Positions 24,086-32,233 of a stretch of DNA of 38,723 nucleotides are shown in pieces. Source of the stretch: Chloroflexota bacterium (GTDB lineage: Bacteria > Chloroflexota > Dehalococcoidia > SZUA-161). The stretch spans positions 1 through 38,723 of the forward strand of contig JAJYLC010000011.1 of NCBI GenBank assembly GCA_021787935.1. The letters run 5' to 3'. Made by a program: the position numbers and the translations under genes. Within the stretch, counting starts at the first letter, position 1. The number at the start of each line of letters is the position of its first letter. A model generated the notes under the pieces. It was given only the letters and a program-made list of their open reading frames with translations, did no database searches and was not told the origin of the DNA.

Positions 24086-27000
24086 AAACCTTCAGACCAG
24101 AAAGTTTTGCCGAGAGTGCGGGACAAAGCTTGCGCTGATCTGTCCCAAGTGCAACTCCGAGAACCTCCTCAGTGATAAGTTCTGCGGTCACTGCGGCCAC
24201 AACATGGGAGAAGCAGCAGCCACTCCAGTCACTGACTACTCCAAGCCTCGCTCTTACATTCCAAGATTTCTGGCCGATAAGATTCTTACCAGTCGCGGCG
24301 CTATCGAAGGGGAGCGGAAACTTGTGACTGTTCTCTTTGCCGATGTCGCCAACTATACTTCTATCTCCGAAAAGCTCGACCCCGAGGAAGTCCACCAGCT
24401 CATGGACGGCTGCTTCAAACTCCTCATGGACGAAATCCATAGATACGAGGGCACCATCGACAAGTTCACCGGCGATGGCATCATGGCTCTCTTCGGCGCT
24501 CCCATAGCCAGCGAAGACCACGCTCAACGCGCTTGCTATGCAGCGCTCGCTATTCAAAGAGCCCTAAAAGAATACGGCGAAAAGGTGAAGGAAGAGTGCG
24601 GAATAGAGTTCAAGATGAGAGTAGGCCTTAACTCCGGCCCGGTTATCGTGGGCTCCATAGGCAATGATTTGCGTATGGATTATACCGCCATCGGCGACAC
24701 CATCAATTTGGCCTCTCGAATAGAGAAACTGGCCGACTCTGGCACTGTTCTGGTTTCCGCAGACACACATAAAATGGCCAAGGATTTCTTCGAGTTCAAA
24801 CCGCTGGGTAAACTGAAGGTGAAAGGAAAGGAGGAACCTGCCGAAGCTTATGAACTCTTAGAAGCAAGCGGGGTCCAGACAAGATTCGAGGCTGCAATAG
24901 CCAAGGGCCTGACTAAATTCGTAGGCAGGGAGAAAGAAACCGAAGCTCTCAAAGAAGCCTTCGAAAAAGCTCAATCTAGCTACGGCCAAGTCGTAGGCGT
25001 AGTGGGTGAGGCTGGGGTGGGCAAATCAAGGCTTCTACTCGAGTTGAGAAGAAGGCTTCCTCCGCGGTATTACACCTATCTGGAGGGTCGGTGCTTACAC
25101 TATGGGAGTGCCATGCCCTATTTGCCTGTGCTGGATATTCTCAGACTCTACTTTGACATCAAGGAGGGAGAGCGGGAGTTTGTAATCAAGAAGAATGTAA
25201 GAGAAAAAATTCTGCACCTGGATGAAAAGTTACAAGACATCCTGCCTCCGCTTCATGAGCTCTTGTCCTTAACTGTAGATGACGAGAAGTATTTGAGTCT
25301 CCAACCTCAACAGCGAAGGGAGAGAATCTTTGAAGCGATCCGTGACCTCTTGGTTCGGGAAAGTCAAAATAAGCCACTCTTACTCGCTGTCGAAGACCTT
25401 CACTGGATCGACAAAACTTCGGAGGAGTTTCTGACTTATTTGATAGATTGGCTGGCGAATGCCAATATTTTACTGATTCTTCTTTACAGGCCGGAATACA
25501 CTCATCCCTGGGGAGGCAAGTCATATTACAGTCATGTCGGTGTAGGACAGCTTTCTATAAAGGCCAGTGCAGAGCTTGTCCAGTCTATCCTCGAGGGAGC
25601 GCAGGTTGTGCCGGAGCTTCGGGAACTTATCGTCAGTAGAGCCGGGGGCAACCCCCTCTTCGTTGAAGAATTCACCTATACCCTGCTGGAAAATGGCTCC
25701 ATTAAGAGGAAAGACAACCAGTATGTCCTGAGCAAAAAAGCCTCCGAAATTCAAGTGCCCGACACGATCCAGGGAATAATCACATCTCGCATAGACCGTC
25801 TGGAGGAAAACCTTAAACGAACCATGCAAGTCGCATCCGTTATCGGCCGAGACTTTGCCTATCGCATCCTCCATACCATCACAGGTATGCAAGAGGACCT
25901 CAAATCAAACTTGCTAAACCTGCAGGGGCTAGAGCTTATTTACGAAAAGAGTTTATTCCCGGAGCTTGAATATATTTTCAAACATGCTATTACTCAAGAG
26001 GTTGCCTATAACAGTTTGCTTCTCAAGAGAAGAAAAGAGATACACAACAAGATAGGGCAAGCTATAGAACAGCTATACGGGGAGAGGCTGGAAGAGTTCT
26101 ACGAGATGCTGGCGCACCACTATTCTAGAAGCGACAACTTTGAGAAAGCTTATCGCTACCTGAAGTTATCCGGAGACAAAGCATCACAAAACTATTCTAT
26201 CGGAGAAGCATTTCGCTTTTACAAGGAGTCAATAACCGTGCTCAACAATGAGCCTGAAGCTGAAGAAAATAAGAGACGAAAACTTGAAGTAATCCTCCTT
26301 ATAGCAGGCCCTATGAGACCACTAGGTTACCCAGAGGATTCCCTGGAGTTGCTAAAGGAAGGAGAAAGGCTCGCTATGGAGCTTGGTGAAGAAAGGAACC
26401 TAGCAGACTTACATAGCAGTATAGGCATGTACTACTCTTTTCATGGAGATCACCTTCAGACAATAAACTACAGCGAGAGCTGCCTTAGGGAGGCATTAGA
26501 AGTAGAAGACGTTGATCTCGTAGCGCGAGTTGGACAGGACCTTTGCAACACATATTTCTTATCTGGAGATCCCTTGAAAATAATTGACGTAGCGCCCAAG
26601 GTGCTCGCCTTGATCGAGAAAATGCAGAAGGAGTCGGAATCATTTGGCAGGCCTCTTAATGCTTATTCGTCAATTCACGCTCATTTCGGGCATGCTATGG
26701 CGATGCTGGGGAGATTTGAAGAGGGAAAGGCACAATGTGAAAAAGCACTTCGCTACGCACTTAAGCTAAATAGCGTATACGGCACAGGTTGGGCAGAAGT
26801 GAATTACAGCTATTTGTACATGCACCGGGGAGACGGCCAGAATACCATAGATCATGCACAGAAAGCCATCGGCTACCTTGATGAAGCACAAGCGTTCATC
26901 ATCATGGGGCTGGCCCGGACTGTATTGGGCATGGGATATTATTTCCTGGAAAATTTAGGAACTGCTCGAGCCTATATAGAACAAGGCATTGAAATCCATA

Positions 27001-27431
27001 ATAATACAGGAATGCCTTTCTTATTGTCTCTCCAATACTATTTCTTAGGTGCAGTCCACCTCAATTCTGGCGATTTGGAGAACGCTCAAAGCTGTGCAGA
27101 GAAGGCTTTAGCCTTATCGCAGACTAATAAGGAGAAACATTTCGAAGGAAGGTCATATGCACTGCTGGGAAAAGTTATGGGCAGAGCCAGTCCGTCACAA
27201 AGTGACAAGGCTGAAGAATTAATCTTTCACGGGATCGACATCCTGGACCAACTCAAAACAAGGCCATGGTGTGCTGAAGGATATCTCTACCTTGGCGAGC
27301 TTTATGCTGATACAGGTCAGCGGGAGAAAGCCCTGGAGTACCTGAACAAAGCCCAGGGAATGTTCCAGGAAATGACCATGGACTACTGGCTGTGCAAGAC
27401 GCAAGACGTATTGTCAAGGTTTCAAAGCTAA
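24054..27431 (+). CDS. Zinc-ribbon/class III adenylate cyclase/AAA ATPase/TPR signalling protein
   Basis: About 1125 aa; GTG 24054 or ATG 24060, both inside the radical SAM gene. Domains in order: two zinc ribbons (5-23 and 30-48, CPKC..CREC and CPKC..CGHC); a class III nucleotide cyclase (about 85-270); an AAA_16/NB-ARC-like ATPase (about 288-560) with Walker A GEAGVGKS (318-325) and Walker B LLLAVEDLHWID; and TPR repeats in the last 500 residues. The cyclase has both metal Asp residues (Asp97 in FADVANYT, Asp141 in FTGDG), Lys137 and Asp215 for adenine, and Asn218 and Arg222 of the catalytic site, so it should make cAMP. The architecture resembles signalling ATPases of large bacterial regulators. 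It is coupled to the HpnR-like gene, the stranger part of the pair. Confidence 0.92.
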   Translation: MKMKCPKCHSENLQTRKFCRECGTKLALICPKCNSENLLSDKFCGHCGHNMGEAAATPVTDYSKPRSYIPRFLADKILTSRGAIEGERKLVTVLFADVANYTSISEKLDPEEVHQLMDGCFKLLMDEIHRYEGTIDKFTGDGIMALFGAPIASEDHAQRACYAALAIQRALKEYGEKVKEECGIEFKMRVGLNSGPVIVGSIGNDLRMDYTAIGDTINLASRIEKLADSGTVLVSADTHKMAKDFFEFKPLGKLKVKGKEEPAEAYELLEASGVQTRFEAAIAKGLTKFVGREKETEALKEAFEKAQSSYGQVVGVVGEAGVGKSRLLLELRRRLPPRYYTYLEGRCLHYGSAMPYLPVLDILRLYFDIKEGEREFVIKKNVREKILHLDEKLQDILPPLHELLSLTVDDEKYLSLQPQQRRERIFEAIRDLLVRESQNKPLLLAVEDLHWIDKTSEEFLTYLIDWLANANILLILLYRPEYTHPWGGKSYYSHVGVGQLSIKASAELVQSILEGAQVVPELRELIVSRAGGNPLFVEEFTYTLLENGSIKRKDNQYVLSKKASEIQVPDTIQGIITSRIDRLEENLKRTMQVASVIGRDFAYRILHTITGMQEDLKSNLLNLQGLELIYEKSLFPELEYIFKHAITQEVAYNSLLLKRRKEIHNKIGQAIEQLYGERLEEFYEMLAHHYSRSDNFEKAYRYLKLSGDKASQNYSIGEAFRFYKESITVLNNEPEAEENKRRKLEVILLIAGPMRPLGYPEDSLELLKEGERLAMELGEERNLADLHSSIGMYYSFHGDHLQTINYSESCLREALEVEDVDLVARVGQDLCNTYFLSGDPLKIIDVAPKVLALIEKMQKESESFGRPLNAYSSIHAHFGHAMAMLGRFEEGKAQCEKALRYALKLNSVYGTGWAEVNYSYLYMHRGDGQNTIDHAQKAIGYLDEAQAFIIMGLARTVLGMGYYFLENLGTARAYIEQGIEIHNNTGMPFLLSLQYYFLGAVHLNSGDLENAQSCAEKALALSQTNKEKHFEGRSYALLGKVMGRASPSQSDKAEELIFHGIDILDQLKTRPWCAEGYLYLGELYADTGQREKALEYLNKAQGMFQEMTMDYWLCKTQDVLSRFQS

Positions 27432-27469
27432 TGAAAGACACATCCCATTTTTGCAAGCGATAATTCCCC

Positions 27470-28492
27470 TCAGATAATCAGCATCGCGTCGCCGAAGCTA
27501 TAAAAGCGGTAACCTAAATTCATCGCCTCGCGGTAGGCCTGAAGTATAAGCTCTCTGCCTGCGAAAGCAGACACCAGCATCAGCAGCGTCGAGCGCGGCA
27601 GATGGAAGTTGGTGATCAGGGCATCTACCGTGTTAAATTGATGACCAGGGCGAATAAAGAGGTCCACCCAGCCAGTAAAAGCCTTTATACAGCCTTCATC
27701 CTCTTGCGCCGCGTATTCGAGTAACCTGACAGTGCTGGTGCCCACGCAGACGACCCGCCTGCCATCGGCTCTGGCCTGATTGAGTTCCCGGACAACCTCA
27801 GATGTAATCTCGCCGTATTCTTTGTGTATCACATGCTCAGCGGGGTCATCCACCTGAACCGGCCGGAAAGAGTCCAAACCCAGGTGAAGCGTTACGAAAA
27901 CGAAACGAACGCCCTTATCCTGAAGGCTCTTCATCAGCTTGGAGGTGAAATGCAGCCCCGCTGTGGGAGCAGCTACGCTGCCTTTTTCCCTGGCATACAC
28001 TGTCTGGTATCTGCCTGGGTTTGTTAGGGGAGTATGAATATAAGGAGGCAAAGGAACAGCCCCGGCTTTCTCCAGCGTTTCCTCATCAGGGAAGCTCACA
28101 ATAACAGCGCCATCATCTTTCTTTTCAATTACCTTTGCTTCAATAATATGACTTTCGCCCAACTGCACCATTGCCCCCGCCTTGAGCCTTCGCCCAGGCC
28201 TGGCCAGTGCCTCCCAGACACCCCGCTCCAGCCTCCTCAATAAAAGAAGCTCTATCTTAGCCCCACCACCCATCTTGCGTCCCAAAAGCCTTGCAGGTAT
28301 TACGCGGCTGTTATTGCACACCAATAAATCGCCAGGATGAAGATAATCTCCCACCTCGTAGAAATGACGATGCTCCATATGCCCATCTTTTCGCGAAAGC
28401 ACCATTAGCCTGGAGTAGTCACGGGGCTCGACCGCGGTCTGGGCGATACGTTCCAGAGGCAGATCATAATCGAAATCGCTGGTTTTCATCAT
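27470..28492 (-). CDS. queA: S-adenosylmethionine:tRNA ribosyltransferase-isomerase
   Basis: 340 aa, the normal family length. Starts MMKTSDFDYDLPLERIAQ, with LLVCNNSRVIPARLLGRK, VAAPTAGLHFTSKLM and GTSTVRLLEYAAQ typical of QueA. It transfers the ribosyl part of SAM to 7-aminomethyl-7-deazaguanine in tRNA, the penultimate step to queuosine. The start codons ATG-ATG stand at the transcription start predicted from the promoter next to them, so the mRNA may be leaderless. It converges with the cyclase gene (gap 38 nt). No tgt gene is in view. Confidence 0.95.
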   Translation of the reverse strand: MMKTSDFDYDLPLERIAQTAVEPRDYSRLMVLSRKDGHMEHRHFYEVGDYLHPGDLLVCNNSRVIPARLLGRKMGGGAKIELLLLRRLERGVWEALARPGRRLKAGAMVQLGESHIIEAKVIEKKDDGAVIVSFPDEETLEKAGAVPLPPYIHTPLTNPGRYQTVYAREKGSVAAPTAGLHFTSKLMKSLQDKGVRFVFVTLHLGLDSFRPVQVDDPAEHVIHKEYGEITSEVVRELNQARADGRRVVCVGTSTVRLLEYAAQEDEGCIKAFTGWVDLFIRPGHQFNTVDALITNFHLPRSTLLMLVSAFAGRELILQAYREAMNLGYRFYSFGDAMLII

Positions 28493-28498
28493 TTAAAG

Positions 28499-28528
28499 AT
28501 TATAAGCGTTCGGAGTCATCTATGTCGA
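28499..28528 (-). promoter_or_regulatory. Promoter of queA implying a leaderless mRNA
   Basis: On the - strand TCGACA (28528-28523) and a perfect TATAAT (28504-28499) are 18 bp apart. The first ATG of queA begins 7 nt after the -10 box, at the predicted +1. No Shine-Dalgarno sequence could fit. Confidence 0.65.
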
Positions 28529-28747
28529 GAGAAAGTTGCAGATAGGCTAACCAACGCCTTTTCAAAGAAACTAGAAAATCATACATTCGCCCTTGCTCTC
28601 TAAGTCATGCAATACAACTTCGCCAGATTCACAATACGTTAGCTAATCTTTATCCGAGAACTCCTGCTAGGCTGTGGGATTAACTGATCATGTTTGGAGC
28701 ATTGATGAAATAGTCAAGTTGGTCTCACTTCTCTAGAAGGGAAATAG

Positions 28748-29041
28748 CTATTCTACTTCGATTAAGGTGCCTTCCCACGCTAGAGCACGACGGATGCTTT
28801 CAATTATTTCTTTTCGTGTTGCCTCATCAACTGGCTTACCAGTTATAACAGGATTTTCGCCTTCCCAAGTCCTGATATATTTTTCATGAATTACCACTGT
28901 AGTGGGCACCTTTGCAAGTAGTTCACAACTTATGAAAAACGCTTTGTCCCCGCGAGTGAATTTTAACCAATCAAGATGTTCCTGAACAGAAAAGCCTTCT
29001 TCTGTTTCAACAATACCTTTGCCTTTTATTCTCTTGAACAC
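28748..29041 (-). CDS. Hypothetical small protein
   Basis: 97 aa from GTG 29041, chosen because GAGG ends 5 nt before it and would overlap the ORF-track GTG at 29047. The sequence is charged and soluble (MFKRIKGKGIVETEEGF, KFTRGDKAFFISCELLAK, EGENPVITGKPVDEATRKE). It ends in an amphipathic helix and a short beta strand. I do not recognise a family. A promoter (CTGACA-17-GATAAT) lies upstream, which supports it being real. It stands alone between queA and rplY. Confidence 0.6.
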   Translation of the reverse strand: MFKRIKGKGIVETEEGFSVQEHLDWLKFTRGDKAFFISCELLAKVPTTVVIHEKYIRTWEGENPVITGKPVDEATRKEIIESIRRALAWEGTLIEVE

Positions 29042-29073
29042 ACGCACCTCGCTGGTGCTGATGTAGTTGATAA

Positions 29074-29102
29074 ATTATCTTCCTATATACTCAACTTGTC
29101 AG
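29074..29102 (-). promoter_or_regulatory. Promoter of the hypothetical small gene
   Basis: On the - strand CTGACA (29102-29097) and GATAAT (29079-29074) are 17 bp apart, each one base from consensus. The implied leader is about 26 nt. Confidence 0.55.
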
Positions 29103-29152
29103 TTTAAGCCCATGCCATTTCAAAATGACCCACTACAAGGCCCCGAAAAATA

Positions 29153-29181
29153 TTGATTTTCTCCCTGAGTCCTGTTATAGT
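29153..29181 (+). promoter_or_regulatory. Promoter of rplY with a very short leader
   Basis: TTGATT (29153-29158) and TATAGT (29176-29181) with a 17-bp spacer. The predicted start near 29188 leaves about 13 nt before ATG 29201, and no Shine-Dalgarno sequence is present (GGTTCGCCAAAATGG). Confidence 0.65.
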
Positions 29182-29200
29182 ATAAAACTGGTTCGCCAAA

Positions 29201-29932
29201 ATGGAAAACATTGAACTGTCAGCTCATAAGCGCGACTTGCTGGGCAAGAAAGTTAGATTCCTGCGCCGCAAAGGTATTACACCTGTCAGCCTTTACGGTC
29301 ACGGCGTTGAATCGTCTGCCCTGCAAATCGAGACCTCTGCACTTAGGAAAGCTCTGGCTAAGGCAGGCAAAACTAGCCTTGTCTCTTTGAAGGTAGGAAA
29401 TTCGAAGCGCCCTCAGATAGCTATCGTCCGGGAAATACAGCGAGACCCGGTTAAGGGAGAACTGCTCCACGTCGACTTCTATCAGGTAAGGATGGACCAG
29501 AAGTTAAAGATTGCGGTCCCGCTGGTGCTCATCGGCAAGGCCCCTGCTGTGAAAGAATTTGGCGGGATACTGGTACAGGAGATGAGCTCCGTTGAAGTGG
29601 AATGCCTTCCTACCAATATGTGCCATAGCATAGAAGCGGATGTATCAAACCTGGTAAATCTCGACCAGGCTTTACATGTCAGTGACCTCCACGTCGGCGA
29701 TGGTGTGGCTATCATAACCGATCCGGGGAAGGTGGTGGCCAAGGTCGCCCGCGCCCGCATTGAGGCAGTGGAGGAAGTCGCAGCACCTGCTGCTGAAGTT
29801 GAGGCTGAGGTTGCTGAGGAAGAGAAGGCAGAAGAAGCCAAGGCTGAGGAAAAACCCGCTGCCGAATCAGCGAAGAAAGCGCCAGCCTCGGAGAAGAAAC
29901 AGCCAGCCTCAGAGAAGAAGCCGGCAGCTTAG
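29201..29932 (+). CDS. rplY: 50S ribosomal protein L25 (general stress protein CTC type)
   Basis: 243 aa. The L25 domain (about 1-95, RDLLGKKVRFLRRKGITPVSLYGHG) binds 5S rRNA. The CTC beta domain follows (about 100-185, IAVPLVLIGKAPAVKEFGG and VSDLHVGDGVAI). The last 50-odd residues are a low-complexity tail of Ala, Glu and Lys with near repeats of PASEKK and EEKAEEAKAEEKP. It is probably disordered and interacts with RNA. ATG 29201 is the first residue of the family. The stop lies 2 nt from the stop of the convergent fmt. Confidence 0.95.
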   Translation: MENIELSAHKRDLLGKKVRFLRRKGITPVSLYGHGVESSALQIETSALRKALAKAGKTSLVSLKVGNSKRPQIAIVREIQRDPVKGELLHVDFYQVRMDQKLKIAVPLVLIGKAPAVKEFGGILVQEMSSVEVECLPTNMCHSIEADVSNLVNLDQALHVSDLHVGDGVAIITDPGKVVAKVARARIEAVEEVAAPAAEVEAEVAEEEKAEEAKAEEKPAAESAKKAPASEKKQPASEKKPAA

Positions 29933-29934
29933 CA

Positions 29935-30882
29935 TCAGCCTTTGCCGCCTAAAATGCTCCCCACAAAGGTCCTCTGTCCCGATAGGAACTCTGCTGCCGT
30001 TAGAGCACGCTTTCCTTCGAGTTGAACGCGTAACAGACCCAAAATTCGGTCTCCAGTCTCGACGCCGACAACAGCAGGCTGACCTGGTGCTAAAGCTATC
30101 ACTCTTCCCGGCAGCGATTCTCTTTTGTTATGTAAGGCAACTGCCTCCAGTATCTTCAACAGCTTTCCCTGCCACCAGGTATAGCATCCGGGCCAGGGGT
30201 AAAAGGCGCGTACCCGCCGCGAGATCTCCTCAGCGGACATCTGCCAGTTTATGACACCCTCCTCCTTGGTTATAGGAGCGGTATAAGTGACCTTGGTGCC
30301 GTCCTGCGGCTGCGTCTTCAAAGAACGATCGAACCACAGAGGCAGTGTCTCGGCCAACACGCGAACGCCGGCCTGAGCCAGCCTGTTGCTGAGTGACTCG
30401 GTGGTATCCTGGGGCTCAATCCCGACTATAATCTGGGAAACGATTGGCCCGGTGTCCATCCCAGTATCCATGAGCATGATAGTGACACCCGTCTCACTAT
30501 CTCCGCCAAGGATGGCAGAAGGTATAGGAGTAGCCCCTCTATACTTCGGTAAAAGCGAAGGATGTATATTCAGGCAGCCAAAGGGCGGCATGTCGAGGAT
30601 ATCCTGGGGCAGGATTTTACCGAAGGCAGACACAAGTATCAGGTCGGGTCTGAGCGCGGCCAAACGCTGCACTTCATCAGTATTTCGCAATCCGACCGGC
30701 TGAAATACTTCCAAACTGTGTTCCAGCGCCACCTTCTTCACCGGAGATTGCTCCAGCGTCCGTCCCCTGCCAGTCGGCCTGTCGGGCTGGGTATAGACCC
30801 CGACCACCCGGTACTCGCTTTTAACGAGGTACTCCAGAGCAGGTACGCTGAACTCCGGTGTCCCCATAAACACAATGCGCAT
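29935..30882 (-). CDS. fmt: Methionyl-tRNA formyltransferase
   Basis: 315 aa, family length. N-terminal formyltransferase domain with MRIVFMGTPEFSVPAL, the folate and catalytic region FGCLNIHPSLLPKYRGATPI and the DTGMDTGPI loop; C-terminal OB-like domain with VRAFYPWPGCYTWWQGK. It formylates initiator Met-tRNA with 10-formyltetrahydrofolate. The ATG has a GAGG-rich segment upstream. Peptide deformylase, a common partner, is not adjacent. Confidence 0.96.
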   Translation of the reverse strand: MRIVFMGTPEFSVPALEYLVKSEYRVVGVYTQPDRPTGRGRTLEQSPVKKVALEHSLEVFQPVGLRNTDEVQRLAALRPDLILVSAFGKILPQDILDMPPFGCLNIHPSLLPKYRGATPIPSAILGGDSETGVTIMLMDTGMDTGPIVSQIIVGIEPQDTTESLSNRLAQAGVRVLAETLPLWFDRSLKTQPQDGTKVTYTAPITKEEGVINWQMSAEEISRRVRAFYPWPGCYTWWQGKLLKILEAVALHNKRESLPGRVIALAPGQPAVVGVETGDRILGLLRVQLEGKRALTAAEFLSGQRTFVGSILGGKG

Positions 30883-30906
30883 ATTGGACCTCTTTCGGCA
30901 CCTGAT

Positions 30907-30915
30907 ATTGTATCA
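30907..30915 (-). promoter_or_regulatory. Extended -10 promoter of fmt (candidate)
   Basis: On the - strand TGATACAAT is an extended -10 element (TGn followed by TACAAT). The -35 region is poor. The implied leader is about 18 nt. The same GTGATACAAT stands before mobA. Confidence 0.4.
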
Positions 30916-30947
30916 CATGTAGGGTCGTTGGGCTGAACTACAAACTT

Positions 30948-30969
30948 GGTTGGAGCGGATGCTCCAACC
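30948..30969. repeat. Palindromic repeat, same core as 732-789
   Basis: GGTTGGAGC (30948-30956) pairs perfectly with GCTCCAACC (30961-30969) around a 4-nt loop, followed by TATC. Core and flanks match the second hairpin at 764-789 (GGAGC-N4-GCTCC then CCTA). It has no T-tract. Confidence 0.55.
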
Positions 30970-30978
30970 TATCATAAA

Positions 30979-31012
30979 AATGCAGGGGCATCCTTCTGAG
31001 AAGGATGCCCCT
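30979..31012 (-). terminator. Intrinsic terminator of the gatB-secG-prenyltransferase operon
   Basis: AGGGGCATCCTTC (30984-30996) pairs with GAAGGATGCCCCT (31000-31012), a perfect 13-bp stem with a 3-nt loop. On the - strand it is followed by GCATTTTTATG. It lies 24 nt after the prenyltransferase stop. Confidence 0.85.
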
Positions 31013-31036
31013 GAAGAGACGATGAACAGCTTAGCC

Positions 31037-31936
31037 TTAACCCAATATGATGCCGATAGCCATCAGCATAGGGAAGAGAAGTGTGAGCAGCACATTACGT
31101 GCCATAACCGGAATCAGGCGCTCTATCTGATCATGGTATTTGCGCACCCCCATCACTACCAGTAACCCGAAAGGCAATGTCACAACGCCCAGCAGCGCCA
31201 GATAGGGTAAAATCCCGACCAGCACAGAGATTATCAACGCTAGATATGCCGCCAGCACAAAGGCCATGTAAATCAAGGAGCTCTTCGCACGCCCTATCGT
31301 TATCGGGTAGTGCCGCCTGGACACAGAGGCATCCGCTTCAACATCAGGAAATTGATTGAGCAGAAGCAGGTTGCTCACCAGGAAACCGGGGACAAGAGAT
31401 GCTAACACGGCTGCCAGGCTATACGTCCCCGTGAGAGCAAAATACGTGCCCAAAACCATCAAAGGCCCGAAACCGAGACCCGGCGCAATAACGCACAGTA
31501 AGGGCGACTTCGTTATATGAGTGGTATAAAAATAAACAACTAGAATACCTACAACACCTATGGGAATTATCAAAGGGCCCTGAGCATATATGAAATAGCC
31601 ACCGATAGCGATAATACCAGCGACACATGCAGCACCCAGTATATACACGCTCCGCGGATTGAGCCGTCCGGCCGGCAGCACACCGCTGCCCCCGCTGAAA
31701 GGCGTCTTCATAGTCTTGAAATCCACGCCGCTCTTGTAGTCGAAATACTCATTGAAAACATTGACGGCTATATGGGATAGCAAAGCGCCCACAAAAGCCA
31801 GCGCAAGGTAGAGCATATTTATGGAATGCGAATGTGGTTCATATACTGCAACCGATGCACCTACCATTACCGATATCAGAGCTACCAGAAGGAACGGAGC
31901 CCTTATCTGCATGAGCCATGTTTTTACACTCGCCAT
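31037..31936 (-). CDS. menA: UbiA/MenA family prenyltransferase
   Basis: 299 aa from ATG 31936, chosen because AAGGAGGAGG sits just before it; the ORF-track start (31957) would place this box inside the gene. About nine membrane helices. The two prenyl-diphosphate-binding motifs are NVFNEYFDYKSGVD (Asn/Asp-rich) and DVEADASVSRR. It most resembles 1,4-dihydroxy-2-naphthoate prenyltransferase (menaquinone synthesis), although the UbiA family also includes ubiquinone and other prenyl acceptors. Co-transcribed with secG and gatB. No other men gene is in this window. Confidence 0.8.
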   Translation of the reverse strand: MASVKTWLMQIRAPFLLVALISVMVGASVAVYEPHSHSINMLYLALAFVGALLSHIAVNVFNEYFDYKSGVDFKTMKTPFSGGSGVLPAGRLNPRSVYILGAACVAGIIAIGGYFIYAQGPLIIPIGVVGILVVYFYTTHITKSPLLCVIAPGLGFGPLMVLGTYFALTGTYSLAAVLASLVPGFLVSNLLLLNQFPDVEADASVSRRHYPITIGRAKSSLIYMAFVLAAYLALIISVLVGILPYLALLGVVTLPFGLLVVMGVRKYHDQIERLIPVMARNVLLTLLFPMLMAIGIILG

Positions 31937-31996
31937 TTCATCCTCCTCCTTAACCATGTTTCCAGTTCATGCGGCCGACACACCGAACAAATCAGC

Positions 31997-32224
31997 TTAC
32001 GCCGATGAGAACCTGACGCTGAGAATGCAGAGAATCACGAATACGACGATGAGCGCAATGGTGAAACGGAACAGCGCCCGTTCGAAGCCACGTCTGGTCC
32101 TGAACGTAGACTCTCCCGACCCCCCGAATATGCCACTCAATCCTCCTCCTCCTCGTACCTGAGCCAGTACAACAATAACCAGCGTCACAGAAATAATTAT
32201 CAAAGCAATTTGTACAGGTGTCAT
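31997..32224 (-). CDS. secG: Preprotein translocase subunit SecG
   Basis: 75 aa. Two membrane helices (IALIIISVTLVIVVLAQ and FRFTIALIVVFVILCILSV) flank the glycine-rich loop typical of SecG (VRGGGGLSGIFGGSG). It is a small helper of SecYE in protein export. The ORF begins 9 nt from the end of gatB, so it is in the same operon. Confidence 0.93.
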   Translation of the reverse strand: MTPVQIALIIISVTLVIVVLAQVRGGGGLSGIFGGSGESTFRTRRGFERALFRFTIALIVVFVILCILSVRFSSA

Positions 32225-32233
32225 GTTACTATT

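Noticed and set aside
29770-29930. Near-repeats in the rplY 3' end considered as a tandem repeat or CRISPR-like array
   Set aside because: They are codons for an Ala/Glu/Lys-rich tail of L25, without constant repeat and spacer lengths. No CRISPR array was seen anywhere in the window.
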